Shown one piece after another: positions 31,657-39,858 of a stretch of 64,000 nt of DNA; positions within the stretch are counted from its first letter, which is position 1; each line of letters begins with the position of its first letter. The notes below the pieces were generated by a model. That model was not told the DNA's origin and searched no databases. It saw nothing but the letters and a program-made list of their open reading frames with translations. The translations under genes and the position numbers were made by a program. Source of the stretch: Virgisporangium aurantiacum (lineage in GTDB: Bacteria > Actinomycetota > Actinomycetes > Mycobacteriales > Micromonosporaceae); NCBI RefSeq assembly GCF_016863635.1, contig NZ_BOPG01000076.1, forward strand, positions 62,001 to 126,000. Reading direction: 5' to 3'.

Positions 31657-33195
31657 ATGCAGCTCGGGTACCACCGTCCGGTACGGACCGTGGGAGTGGT
31701 CGGCGGGGGGAGCATGGGCAGCGGCATCGCCCTGACCTACGCCCTCGCCGGACACGACGTCGTCGTGGTGCGGCGCACCGCGCGAGGCTGCGCCGCCACC
31801 CGGGACCGGCTCGGCGGGCTCGCCCGTCAACTGGTACGGGCCGGATCGCCGGACGCCGGCCGGATGTCCGCGGCGCTGCACCGGATCCGGACCACCACCG
31901 ACCTGGCGGACCTGGCCGCCACCGACCACGTCGTGGAGGCGGTCGCCGAGGACGTGGCCGTCAAGCAGCGGGTGCATGCCGCGCTCGACGGCATCGTCGC
32001 CGCCGACGTGGTCGTGGCCAGTGCGTCGACGGCGATACCCGTCGACGTGCTCGCCCGGGACTGCAAGCACGTCGAGCGGGTGCTCGGTACCCGGTTCTAC
32101 CTGCCCGCGCCGCTGGTTCCCCTGGTCGACGTGGTGCGCGGCGAGCGGACCGCCGAGGCCGCCGTCGAGGTGGCCACCCGCCTGCTCGACGGCGCGGGCA
32201 AGTGCCCGGTGACGTTCGACCGGCACGCGGCGGGTGCCGTCGGCCCCCGGCTGCAGACGGCGCTGATCAATGAAGCGCTGCGCATCGTCGACGAGGGCCT
32301 CGCCCAACCGGAGACCGTCGACCGGGTCCTCACCCTCGGCATCGGGCGGCGGTTCGGGGTCACCGGGGTGTTCGACCGGCTCGACCTCGCCGGGCTGGAC
32401 ACCGTCGCCGCGACGCTGCGCGGCCTGGGGCGGCCGGTGCCGGCGCCGATCGAGGAGCGGCTGCGGCAGGGCCGGCTGGGCGTGAAGACCGGCGCCGGCT
32501 TCTACCGGTGGACCGACGAACGGGTCACCGCGGTGGAGGAGGCGCTCGCCCGTCACCTCACCGCCCAGGCGGCCCTGGCCTGCGCCGCGGCGCCCGCCGC
32601 GGGTCCCGACCTCGTCGTGGTGGACCGGTCGGTGCTGCGCCCGTTCCTCGACGCGGCGGTGGCGGCGTACCGGTCCTGCACGCCGGAGCGTCCCCCGGGC
32701 TCCTTCGCGCTGCTGGTCGGCCGGGTCGAGCCGGACCGGATGGTCGTGGAGCGCGCGGTGGCGGCCCGCAACGTCCGCGGCACCGACCGGGCGGCGCTCG
32801 GCGAATACGAGTCGACCATCGTGCCGTGCTTCGGCGAGGCGTACGACAACGCCCACCGTGGCTTCTGGTGCCACGCCGTGGACCAGTTGCGGGTCCACCG
32901 CGAAGCCGAGGCGGACGGGCTGGAGGTGCTCGGCTCTATCCACCTCCACCCGGACTGGCACCGGATCGGCCCGCCCGCCGAGCGGGCCATGCGGATCAGC
33001 CAGCACCCGACCCCGATGGACGCGTACATGTTCCAGCAGACGCAGTGGCCGCTGAACATGATCTGCTACGTCGAGTCGTCCGGTGCCGGCTGCACGTACA
33101 CCGTCGGCGCGTGGGCACCACCCGCCGACGGCGGTGCCCGGTGCCGGGAGCTGGCCGTCCACTGGGCCGTACCGGGCGGCAGCCGCGCGAAATGA
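31657..33195 (+). CDS. Fusion of a 3-hydroxyacyl-CoA dehydrogenase-like domain and a JAMM/MPN metalloprotease-like domain
   Basis: Residues 1-300 are a 3-hydroxyacyl-CoA dehydrogenase: GVVGGGSMGSGIALTYALAG binds NAD, and INEALRIVDEGLAQPETVDRV, GVTGVFDRLDLAGLDT and RQGRLGVKTGAGFYRW belong to the C-terminal dimer domain. The catalytic His segment (normally HFFNPxPLMxLVEVV) reads TRFYLPAPLVPLVDVV, so His is Arg and Asn is Leu near residue 145. Residues ~330-512 fit an MPN/JAMM fold: TPERPPGSFALLVGRV with the activating Glu, then GSIHLHPDW (His429-x-His431) and HPTPMD (Asp455) as likely zinc ligands. I know of no standard family with this fusion. ATG 31657 has GGAAGGGAG. The JAMM part could cleave an amide or peptide bond of the product or of a carrier-linked intermediate. 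Confidence 0.72.
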   Translation: MQLGYHRPVRTVGVVGGGSMGSGIALTYALAGHDVVVVRRTARGCAATRDRLGGLARQLVRAGSPDAGRMSAALHRIRTTTDLADLAATDHVVEAVAEDVAVKQRVHAALDGIVAADVVVASASTAIPVDVLARDCKHVERVLGTRFYLPAPLVPLVDVVRGERTAEAAVEVATRLLDGAGKCPVTFDRHAAGAVGPRLQTALINEALRIVDEGLAQPETVDRVLTLGIGRRFGVTGVFDRLDLAGLDTVAATLRGLGRPVPAPIEERLRQGRLGVKTGAGFYRWTDERVTAVEEALARHLTAQAALACAAAPAAGPDLVVVDRSVLRPFLDAAVAAYRSCTPERPPGSFALLVGRVEPDRMVVERAVAARNVRGTDRAALGEYESTIVPCFGEAYDNAHRGFWCHAVDQLRVHREAEADGLEVLGSIHLHPDWHRIGPPAERAMRISQHPTPMDAYMFQQTQWPLNMICYVESSGAGCTYTVGAWAPPADGGARCRELAVHWAVPGGSRAK

Positions 33196-33212
33196 GACCC
33201 GCGGAAGCGGGA

Positions 33213-33743
33213 CTAATCCTCCGGTGTGCGGCGAGGCAGGAGGATTTCGCGCGGATCTGGAAGGTTGCTGGGAGAACCGTCCAGGTTCGCCAAGATACCG
33301 TCGACGTAGCGCTGAAAGTCGATGGCGTAGTCCAAGCGCTCATGATGCCAATACGCCACAAATCCTGGATCGCCGAGGTCCCGCCGGAACGCTTCGCGCC
33401 AGGCCGCGAAGTATTGACGTGGAAGTAGCCCACGAGAGTGTTGCAGGTAGAGATTCTCGTGAAAGCAGAACCACTGGACGCAAGAGTAGAAGAATCTTGC
33501 ACGTTCTTCTCGCTCGAGGGAGGCGGGCTCCTTGCGTCCCCTGATGTAGAGATCGGCCGCGCCCTCCACCGTTGCCAGCGTCGCATAGAACTGGCTTACC
33601 GAGCTGACGAGATTGTGGTAGCTGTCGCACTCGGCAATTCGACGGCTCACGCGAGATTGAACGGCGATAAAGGGGAGAGTGGCCACGACTGCCACCGCCC
33701 CGACCATCTGCGCGATCGAATTGATCACGTCAAGGCTCGCCAT
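33213..33743 (-). CDS. Single-pass membrane protein of unknown function
   Basis: This 176-residue protein has one N-terminal hydrophobic segment (IAQMVGAVAVVATLPFIAV, residues ~10-28), then a helical soluble part rich in Trp, Tyr and Phe (FFYSCVQWFCFHENLYLQ, AYWHHERLDYAIDFQRYVDGI). The pattern resembles small membrane-anchored helical proteins often labelled DUF in Proteobacteria and Actinobacteria; I cannot name the family. Base composition is visibly less G+C-rich than in the cluster, which suggests acquisition from elsewhere. It converges on the dehydrogenase-JAMM gene 17 nt away and marks the likely right boundary of the cluster. Confidence 0.65.
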   Translation of the reverse strand: MASLDVINSIAQMVGAVAVVATLPFIAVQSRVSRRIAECDSYHNLVSSVSQFYATLATVEGAADLYIRGRKEPASLEREERARFFYSCVQWFCFHENLYLQHSRGLLPRQYFAAWREAFRRDLGDPGFVAYWHHERLDYAIDFQRYVDGILANLDGSPSNLPDPREILLPRRTPED

Positions 33744-33876
33744 CGGCGACTCCCATCATGGCGCCATGCCCGGCATCGCCCTCAGCCTTGCCGACAGGCT
33801 GGCCGGTCTTCAACACCCGATCGAGGGCCTCCGGTCGACCGAACCGGGATGGTCGAATCGACGGGCCGCTCCCGCC

Positions 33877-34272
33877 CTACCTGCCCGGATCGCTGTCGAG
33901 CGGCTCGACCCACTCAGCGCGGTAGGCAGGTGCATCCCAGGGTTCCGCGATGTAGATCCGTTCCCGGACCACCAGTCCGTCGCGTAGGTCCAGCACGGCG
34001 ACAACCGGATGGGGATCTGCTCCGCTGTACCGCAGCGTCAACTCGACGACCTGCACCTGCTCGGTGCCCGCCGAACGATGAACCTCGAATGCGGCCGGCC
34101 GGCCGGGATACGCCTGACGTGAGGCGATGATGTTCGCTCTACCGCGGATGCGTTCGCCGCTCTGCACGTACTCGAGGACCGCGTCCTCGGCGTATATCTC
34201 GCCAGCTCGAACCTCGTCCCTGCCAATCGCCTCGAAGTGGCGCGCGATCGCGCCCGCCATCCTGTCGCCCAT
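33877..34272 (-). CDS. SnoaL-like / NTF2-fold protein
   Basis: This 131-residue protein shows the NTF2-like pattern: an N-terminal helix (AGAIARHFEAIGRDEV), EIYAEDAVLEYVQSGERIRGRANI, then beta-strands VQVVELTLRYSG and HPVVAVLDLRDGLVVRERIYIAEPWDAP. Such proteins include polyketide cyclases, hydrolases and many of unknown role. The ATG at 34272 (MGDRM) has GGGAGGGG upstream and is preferred over one six codons earlier. It stands alone on its strand. The closing EPWDAPAYRAEW resembles the C-terminus common in nuclear-transport-factor-2 proteins of actinobacteria. Function unknown. Confidence 0.75.
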   Translation of the reverse strand: MGDRMAGAIARHFEAIGRDEVRAGEIYAEDAVLEYVQSGERIRGRANIIASRQAYPGRPAAFEVHRSAGTEQVQVVELTLRYSGADPHPVVAVLDLRDGLVVRERIYIAEPWDAPAYRAEWVEPLDSDPGR

Positions 34273-34377
34273 CTGGCCCCTCCCGCCCACGCCGACGCGG
34301 TCGCCGCATCAACCATGGGCAGTATCGGCCTCCAGCCCATCGAACAGTAGCTGCGAGGTTGTTGGGATGGGTCGCAG

Positions 34378-35670
34378 CTATCGTCGGTTTGCGGTGATCT
34401 CGGTTCCGTACTGGCGGACGGTCAACGATTCGGCATTTCCGTCCTCGTCCACCGTGAAGATAATGGTGGCGCCGGCGGCCGGGGCCAGCGCGGCGGTGTC
34501 GGACCGGACGTCCAGGGCCAGCGGTGGCTGCGCTGCGATCACAAGGTGGTATCCACCGGCGTCGGCGATGACGGTCAACCTGACGTTGGTGTCGGTGAGG
34601 TAGTCGCCGACATAGCGGGCTCGGATGGCCTCGGCGGTCTGCATACCCGACATATCCGCCGGCCGCGGCTGTGGCGGATCGGGCCAGCCGGTGCTCCGGG
34701 CGGTCGCGGCAACCAGCACGCGGGCCACCGGCCCGCCGTCCTCGCTGTTGGTCATCGCCGCCGCGGCGTGGCCGGGGGCAACTGTGGCGACCAGACCGCA
34801 CCGGTAGCCGTGGTTGCTTCCGCCGTGCATGAACCGGCGATGGGGTCCCTCGCCGTCCAGCTGGACGCCCAGTCCCCAGCCGGGCAGTTGGGTACTCATC
34901 ATCTCGCGGGCGAGGTCGGGCGGCAGTAGCGCGTCGGGTTCGCCTGCAACGGCTGCGTGCAGGGCGGCGGCGAAGCGGACCAGATCCGTCGGCGTGCACC
35001 ACAATCCGGCAGCTGCCTGCTCGGGATAGACATGCCAGCCGCCGGGCACCGGCCCGTCGCCGACATGCCCGCACGCGGCCCGCTCCGGCGGTGGTTGCGC
35101 GTAGGTCGCGGTGCTCATCCCGGCCGGTCGCAGTACCAGCTCGGTGGCCAGTTCGGCGAACGTCGCTCCGGTGAGGTCCTCCAACAGCTGCTGAAGCACG
35201 ACGTAGCCGCCGCCGGAATACCGGTGGGTGAGCCCGGGAATGCCATCGACCCGGACGGCCGGGGTGTTCGACGGAGGCCGGCCGTCAAGGATCTCGACGA
35301 GTGCCGGCAACGAAGCCTCGCGCGGATAGCCCGGATAGCCGCTGACCGTCAACGCCCCACCATGACACAGGAGATGACGTAGCGTCACCACCGGCGCCCA
35401 CCCGGAGACAGCCGGCAAACGCCACGACCGCAGGACGGTGTTCACGTCGGTATCGAGAGCCAACCGTCCCTCGGCCACCAGCCGCAGCGCGGTCACCGCC
35501 GCCACTGGCTTGCTGATCGACGCCGCCTGGAACACCGCATCGGGCGTGGCGCCCCACGCCGCCGTCCGCACCGCCCCCGCGGCAAGCACCGCCACGGACA
35601 CCGCAGGTACCCGATCACCGCCCGGAATCCCAGCCAGCACCGCCGAAAGCTCGCCAACCAGACCATCCAC
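34378..35670 (-). CDS. Serine hydrolase of the beta-lactamase/DD-peptidase fold
   Basis: This 430-residue protein has all three family motifs: FQAASISKPVAAV (Ser-x-x-Lys), HRYSGGGYVVLQQLL (Tyr-Ser-Gly) and MHGGSNHGYRCG (His-Gly-Gly). A C-terminal ~100-residue beta-rich part follows (DVRSDTAALAPAAG, ATIIFTVDEDGNAESL), as in many class C beta-lactamase-like esterases. No signal peptide is evident, so a cytoplasmic esterase or amidase is likelier than a resistance lactamase. In contrast to the cluster protein at 24401 it keeps the catalytic Ser. Its neighbours do not point to a pathway. Confidence 0.88.
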   Translation of the reverse strand: MDGLVGELSAVLAGIPGGDRVPAVSVAVLAAGAVRTAAWGATPDAVFQAASISKPVAAVTALRLVAEGRLALDTDVNTVLRSWRLPAVSGWAPVVTLRHLLCHGGALTVSGYPGYPREASLPALVEILDGRPPSNTPAVRVDGIPGLTHRYSGGGYVVLQQLLEDLTGATFAELATELVLRPAGMSTATYAQPPPERAACGHVGDGPVPGGWHVYPEQAAAGLWCTPTDLVRFAAALHAAVAGEPDALLPPDLAREMMSTQLPGWGLGVQLDGEGPHRRFMHGGSNHGYRCGLVATVAPGHAAAAMTNSEDGGPVARVLVAATARSTGWPDPPQPRPADMSGMQTAEAIRARYVGDYLTDTNVRLTVIADAGGYHLVIAAQPPLALDVRSDTAALAPAAGATIIFTVDEDGNAESLTVRQYGTEITANRR

Positions 35671-35788
35671 CAGCCCATCGTGCCGGACCCGAGACCTATC
35701 CGCTGACCGGCATCGAGTCCGGGTCCGGATCTGGCCGCACCTTGCGCATCGGGTGGGCTCGCTGGCCCGTCAGCGACCGCCCGGTCGG

Positions 35789-36502
35789 CTACGCGGGCAA
35801 GTCGCCTCGGTGAGATGGCGCGGCGGCGGTGACGTCCGGACGCAGCACGGGTAGGCCGGCGCGGAGTCTCTCCAGAAACGCCGACACGATGATCGTTGCG
35901 TCTTCGGCGTCGACCACTGGGCTGACAAACGCCGCTCCGATGTTGCTGCGACTGAAGTCCGAGTCGGCGTCGTCGCCGTGGTTGTCGATGTGGTAGGCGT
36001 CGGGTGCCTTGACACGCAGATCGTGACCAGAATTGATCACCCAGGGGGTCGCTACGGTGCCGGTCTCCAGAATGCCGTGGTTGTAGTACCCGTAGACCAG
36101 GTACGTGAAGGCGCCGTCTCCGATGTAAATCTCCGCGTCGCCGCCGACCAGGGTCTCGGCGCGGGTTGTGCCTGCGACGTACAGGCCCGGGCGTGACTCG
36201 TCGAGCTCGATATCGCCGGCCACGGTCAGGTCGCCGGTGACGACGATCAGATCGATGCCGGTCGGCCGATAGGCGCGGCCGACGGGTTTCACGGGCGGCC
36301 AACGTCGATCATTCGTGGGCATGCCGCGATGCATCGCGGCGACCGCCGGGAGGAAGTTCCCGTCGAGCGTGACGTGGCCATCAAAGAACAGGACCGTGTC
36401 GTAGGCTCCCTCGAAGCTCGCCGACAAGACTCCGTCGACGCGGGTGTCAGCTTCGGCAAAGGACAGACGTTCGGGAACGGTGGTCGCGGCGGGCACGCGC
36501 AC
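35789..36502 (-). CDS. Uncharacterised protein with a beta-helix-like core
   Basis: This 237-residue protein was not recognised as a named family. The middle part alternates short strands and turns (LIVVTGDLTVAGDIELD, LYVAGTTRAETLVGGDAEIYIGDGAFTYLVYGYYNHGILETGTVATPWVINSGHDL in order), which suggests a beta-solenoid like that of bactofilins and related polymer-forming proteins. No signal peptide or membrane segment is seen. The N-terminal ~85 residues are of mixed structure with FFDGHVTLDGNF. It stands alone between the serine hydrolase and a small hypothetical gene. Confidence 0.65.
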   Translation of the reverse strand: MRVPAATTVPERLSFAEADTRVDGVLSASFEGAYDTVLFFDGHVTLDGNFLPAVAAMHRGMPTNDRRWPPVKPVGRAYRPTGIDLIVVTGDLTVAGDIELDESRPGLYVAGTTRAETLVGGDAEIYIGDGAFTYLVYGYYNHGILETGTVATPWVINSGHDLRVKAPDAYHIDNHGDDADSDFSRSNIGAAFVSPVVDAEDATIIVSAFLERLRAGLPVLRPDVTAAAPSHRGDLPA

Positions 36503-36533
36503 GACGGTAACCCACGCGGCTAAGCAAACCGGG

Positions 36534-36890
36534 TCAGCTCGGGTCGGCGTTGCCCTTGTGTCCGGCGAACTGCCGGACGATGGCCCGGTGCCGGTCCACG
36601 GCTCGGGCTACCTGGTCGCTGTCGAGGGTCGTGCCGGGCAGGCGACCCAGTCGGTCCACCTGGTCGGCCAGGCGGAGGTGTTCGCGGTGCGTGTGCTCGC
36701 GGCAGGCCAGGCAGGTCACGCTCGCGGGCTCTGCGGAGGTCATCGCGTACGCCACCACGATTCCGCAGCCGGTAGTGACGGTGGCCGGTAGGTCCGCGGC
36801 GAGGCCGAACGTCGACGCCAGCAGGTTGCGCGTGGCGGCGCGCGCCTGGAAGGTCAGCTCGACGTGGATGTGCGGGTCACGGACGCTCAC
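36534..36890 (-). CDS. Small uncharacterised protein with a Cys/His cluster
   Basis: This 118-residue protein of unknown function has a segment TCLACREHTHREHLRLADQV whose two Cys and three His residues could bind a metal, though spacing is not that of a known zinc finger. The N-terminus (SVRDPHIHVELTFQARAATRNLLASTFG) looks alpha/beta. Coding support comes from the third-position G/C pattern and its fit between genes on the same strand; no ribosome site was judged strong. It could also be a regulator fragment. Confidence 0.45.
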   Translation of the reverse strand: MSVRDPHIHVELTFQARAATRNLLASTFGLAADLPATVTTGCGIVVAYAMTSAEPASVTCLACREHTHREHLRLADQVDRLGRLPGTTLDSDQVARAVDRHRAIVRQFAGHKGNADPS

Positions 36891-36949
36891 GTCTACTGCC
36901 TAGCGCAGTGGACGAGATTGTGCGAGCAGCGACCACGAGGTGGTCAGGC

Positions 36950-37375
36950 TCAGCGCCACCGCTCGCCAGGGGTCAGGACGTACTGCCGGTAGACGTACGG
37001 CCACGGCACCGCCACCAGGAAGATGACGACGAGAAGGCACGAGACCGTGTACCCCCACGTCTCGTCGTCCATCGAATCGGAGAGCCACGCGGGCAGGGCC
37101 ACCGCGCCCAGCCAGATCAGCTTCCAGGCCGACTCGAACAGGAGCAGCGGGAGCATCGTCACGGGGTGGCGCAGGCCGACGAATGACAGGAGCGATATCG
37201 CCGCCAATACGCAGTAGAAGAGGCTCTCCGTCCCTCTCCAGGACGATTCGTGGTTCAGGACGACAGGCCACGCCTCGATCGCGAGGAAGATGGCGAGCAG
37301 GGAGTATCCGAAGCGCAGCGCGTACAGGCGCGGCAACGACAGGGCGACATCTTCCACCTGGGTACTCGTGGTCAT
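36950..37375 (-). CDS. Four-helix membrane protein of unknown function
   Basis: This 141-residue protein has four hydrophobic segments: LYALRFGYSLLAIFLAIEAW, LFYCVLAAISLLSFVGL, LLLFESAWKLIWLGAVALP and VSCLLVVIFLVAVPWPYV. The ESxWKxIW motif in the third helix is typical of a widespread family of small inner-membrane proteins of unknown role. The ATG at 37375 faces the LAL-type regulator across 75 bp, so the two may share a promoter region and the regulator may control it. No partner gene is evident. Confidence 0.8.
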   Translation of the reverse strand: MTTSTQVEDVALSLPRLYALRFGYSLLAIFLAIEAWPVVLNHESSWRGTESLFYCVLAAISLLSFVGLRHPVTMLPLLLFESAWKLIWLGAVALPAWLSDSMDDETWGYTVSCLLVVIFLVAVPWPYVYRQYVLTPGERWR

Positions 37376-37450
37376 GGGCCAACGGTAGGAAGAACGCGGT
37401 CGACGCTCATCAGTGGAAGTACGGAGCCGGTACTGAGCTACCGTCGTGCC

Positions 37451-39718
37451 GTGGCTACCCGCAGTCGACGACCGGGCAACCTCCCCGCCGAGGCCACGAG
37501 CTTCGTCGGTCGCCGCCATGCGCTGGCCGAGGCGAGGAAGAAGCTTGCCGACGGGCGTCTGGTGAGCTTGGTCGGGCCCGGTGGCGTGGGCAAGACGCGC
37601 CTCGCGGTCCGTCTCGCCACCGATCTCGCCCGCGGGTTCCGAGACGGCGCGTGGCTGGTCGAGCTCGGTAAGCTGCGCGATCCGGCGCTGGTGACCCACA
37701 CCGCGATGGCGGCCCTCGACCTGCGCGACCAGGCCGCCTCCGAACCGCGTGAACTGCTGCTCCGGCACCTCCGCGACGCCGAACTGCTACTCGTCGTCGA
37801 CAACTGCGAACATCTGCTCGACGCCGCGGCCGAGCTGATCGGCGAGGTGCTCCGGGCGGCACCGGCGGTTCGGGTGATCGCCACCAGCCAGGCGCCGCTC
37901 CGGGCTGCCGGGGAACACGTGCTGCGGGTGCCGCCGTTGTCGCTCCCGGCGGACGATCCGCTGGAGCGTCTGCGCGAGAACGAAGCGGTTCGGCTCTTCG
38001 TCGAGCGCGCAGCGGCGGCGTCGGGCGACTTCGAGCTCACCGAGGCCAACCGGGCGGCCGTGGTGGACCTGTGCCGGCGCCTCGACGGGTTGCCCCTGGC
38101 GATCGAGCTGGCGGCGGTCCGGACCCGGGCGCTCGCCCCCGCACAGATCCTCGACCGGTTGCACGACCGGTTCGCGCTGCTCGCCCGCGGCACCAGGGCG
38201 GCCCTGCCGCGCCACGAGACGCTGCGCACGACCCTCGAGTGGAGCTACGACCAGCTGACTTCGGCCGAACAGACGCTGTTGTCCCGGCTTTCGGTGTTCG
38301 CCGGCCGTTTCACGCTCGACGACGTCGAGGCGGTGTGCTGCTTCGGTGACGTGCCGGCGGCGCAGAGCGTCGAACTGGTGTCCTCGTTGGTCGACAAGTC
38401 GCTGCTGCAGAGGGAGCCCGCTGCGGGCTCCCTCTGCAACACGGCCGTCTACCGCCTGCACGAGACCATGCGCGAGTACGCCGGCTCGACGCGTTCCCCG
38501 GATGGCCTCGAACAGCGCTGGGTGGACCACTACCTGCGACGATGCGCACGATTCGGGGCCGAGGGCCGGTACCGGCTGGTGGAGTGGCTGACGTGGATCG
38601 AGCCGGAGATCGACAACGTCCGGGCTTTGCTGCGGGCGTTGTCCGACGACGTGCGCGGCGTCGCTCTGGCCACCAGCCTGATCTGGTACTGGGTCACCCG
38701 CGCCACGACCGAGGGCGTCCGATGGCTCGACGAATTGGCTCCCGTGGCGGCGGCCCCGTGGACCTACTTCGCCCGGGGCTTCCTGGCCGTGCTGCAGAGC
38801 GACCCGGTCGTCGCCGTGCCGGTGTTGGAGCGTGGCGTGCTCGCCGCTCGCGCGGCCGGGCAGCCGGACGTCCTGAGCCAGCTGCTCGCGATGGCGGCGA
38901 TCGCGGCGAACATGGCGGGCGACCGTCCGTCCGCCGAACGGTTGCTCGACGAAGCGGTAGCCCTGTCCGCCGACCGGGACGACGTCGGTGCCACGCTGAT
39001 GGTGCACCAGGCGCGGACCCTCAACGCACTCGGAGACGGTGATCTCGAGACCGCCCGTTCCGCGGCCGCGGACGGCGCGCGGTTGAGCCGCCGGGCGGGC
39101 GATCTGTACAGCCTCACGATGATGCTGCTGAACCAGGGCTTCGCCGCACTGCGCTCCGGTGACGCCGACGAGGCGGAGCGTCGGTTCGTCGAGGCGCTAC
39201 CGATCGCCCGCCGGATAGACGACCGGGTCGCGCAGTGTTACCTGCTCGGCGGCCTCGGCGCGTGCGCCGCGTCGGTTCGCGACCCACAGCGTGCGGCCCA
39301 GTTGCTCGGGGCCATGGACGGGCTGTGTGTCGAGGTGGGTGTGATCGTCAACAAAGGAATGGCACCCGCACTGTCGTCGGCGACCGAATCGGTGCGGGCG
39401 GCTCTCGGTCCGGCGCGCTTCGAGTCGTCGCTGCGCGACGGCCGGCGGATGAGCCGTGCCGACGCGCTGCGGCTGGCGCTGCGCGAGGTGGCCGCCCCGG
39501 GCCCGAACGGTCCGTTGCGCCAGCGCGAGAAGGACGTCGCCCGGCTGGTGGCCGAAGGCCTGAGCAACAAGGACATCGGCGCGCGGCTGTTCATCTCCGA
39601 ACGCACGGTCGAGAGCCACGTGCGCAACATCCTGAACAAGCTGGGCTTCCACTCGCGTACCCAGATCGCACGCTGGGTCGCCGGCCCCGAGAGCACTGCA
39701 ACGGCACCTGTGACGTGA
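37451..39718 (+). CDS. LAL-like regulator (NB-ARC ATPase, TPR-like repeats, LuxR HTH)
   Basis: This 755-residue protein has Walker A LVGPGGVGKTRLAVRLA (about residue 40), Walker B ELLLVVDNCEHLL, sensor ATSQAPLRAAGE and RLDGLPLAIELAA, all typical of the bacterial NB-ARC/AfsR-like ATPase. A helical repeat region covers about residues 330-680. A C-terminal LuxR HTH follows (LRQREKDVARLVAEGLSNKDIGARLFISERTVESHVRNILNKLG in order). It is a signal-dependent transcription factor. A perfect 33-nt palindrome lies in the coding region (38406-38438, residues about 319-329), filling the loop after SLVDKSLLQ. GTG 37451 lacks a ribosome site, and a leaderless start is possible. It diverges from the four-helix membrane protein. 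Confidence 0.9.
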   Translation: MATRSRRPGNLPAEATSFVGRRHALAEARKKLADGRLVSLVGPGGVGKTRLAVRLATDLARGFRDGAWLVELGKLRDPALVTHTAMAALDLRDQAASEPRELLLRHLRDAELLLVVDNCEHLLDAAAELIGEVLRAAPAVRVIATSQAPLRAAGEHVLRVPPLSLPADDPLERLRENEAVRLFVERAAAASGDFELTEANRAAVVDLCRRLDGLPLAIELAAVRTRALAPAQILDRLHDRFALLARGTRAALPRHETLRTTLEWSYDQLTSAEQTLLSRLSVFAGRFTLDDVEAVCCFGDVPAAQSVELVSSLVDKSLLQREPAAGSLCNTAVYRLHETMREYAGSTRSPDGLEQRWVDHYLRRCARFGAEGRYRLVEWLTWIEPEIDNVRALLRALSDDVRGVALATSLIWYWVTRATTEGVRWLDELAPVAAAPWTYFARGFLAVLQSDPVVAVPVLERGVLAARAAGQPDVLSQLLAMAAIAANMAGDRPSAERLLDEAVALSADRDDVGATLMVHQARTLNALGDGDLETARSAAADGARLSRRAGDLYSLTMMLLNQGFAALRSGDADEAERRFVEALPIARRIDDRVAQCYLLGGLGACAASVRDPQRAAQLLGAMDGLCVEVGVIVNKGMAPALSSATESVRAALGPARFESSLRDGRRMSRADALRLALREVAAPGPNGPLRQREKDVARLVAEGLSNKDIGARLFISERTVESHVRNILNKLGFHSRTQIARWVAGPESTATAPVT
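38406..38438. repeat. Perfect palindrome inside the LAL regulator gene
   Basis: TGCAGAGGGAGCCCGC and its exact complement GCGGGCTCCCTCTGCA are separated by a single T at 38422. The element encodes about eleven residues (REPAAGSLC region) in frame with the host gene. In RNA it would form a 14-15-bp hairpin. It looks like an inserted palindromic element or a strong intragenic hairpin. Confidence 0.9.
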
Positions 39719-39771
39719 CCGGACGCGGCGGCTGGGGAAGTGAGCCGCTTCGGGAGCGATTCCTTTCGGGT

Positions 39772-39797
39772 GTCTCGGCGGTCTGTATTGCCGAGAC
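39772..39797. other. Small inverted repeat between the LAL regulator and the sigma-factor gene
   Basis: GTCTCGGC (39772-39779) and GCCGAGAC (39790-39797) form an 8-bp stem with a 10-nt loop, 54 nt after the regulator stop. It may be a weak terminator or a regulatory hairpin; there is no U-rich tail. Confidence 0.35.
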
Positions 39798-39858
39798 TGG
39801 TGGGCACGGGTGCCCTGGCTCTGCCTGCGAGGCGGGTGGTGGTGGTGAGGATGCGGTG

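Noticed and set aside
34378..35670. Beta-lactam resistance gene
   Set aside because: The motifs are those of the wider serine-hydrolase family and no export signal is present, so resistance cannot be claimed.
37787..39007. Long minus-strand frame opposite the LAL regulator
   Set aside because: Antisense shadow with no recognisable motif; the plus-strand frame has clear ATPase and HTH motifs.
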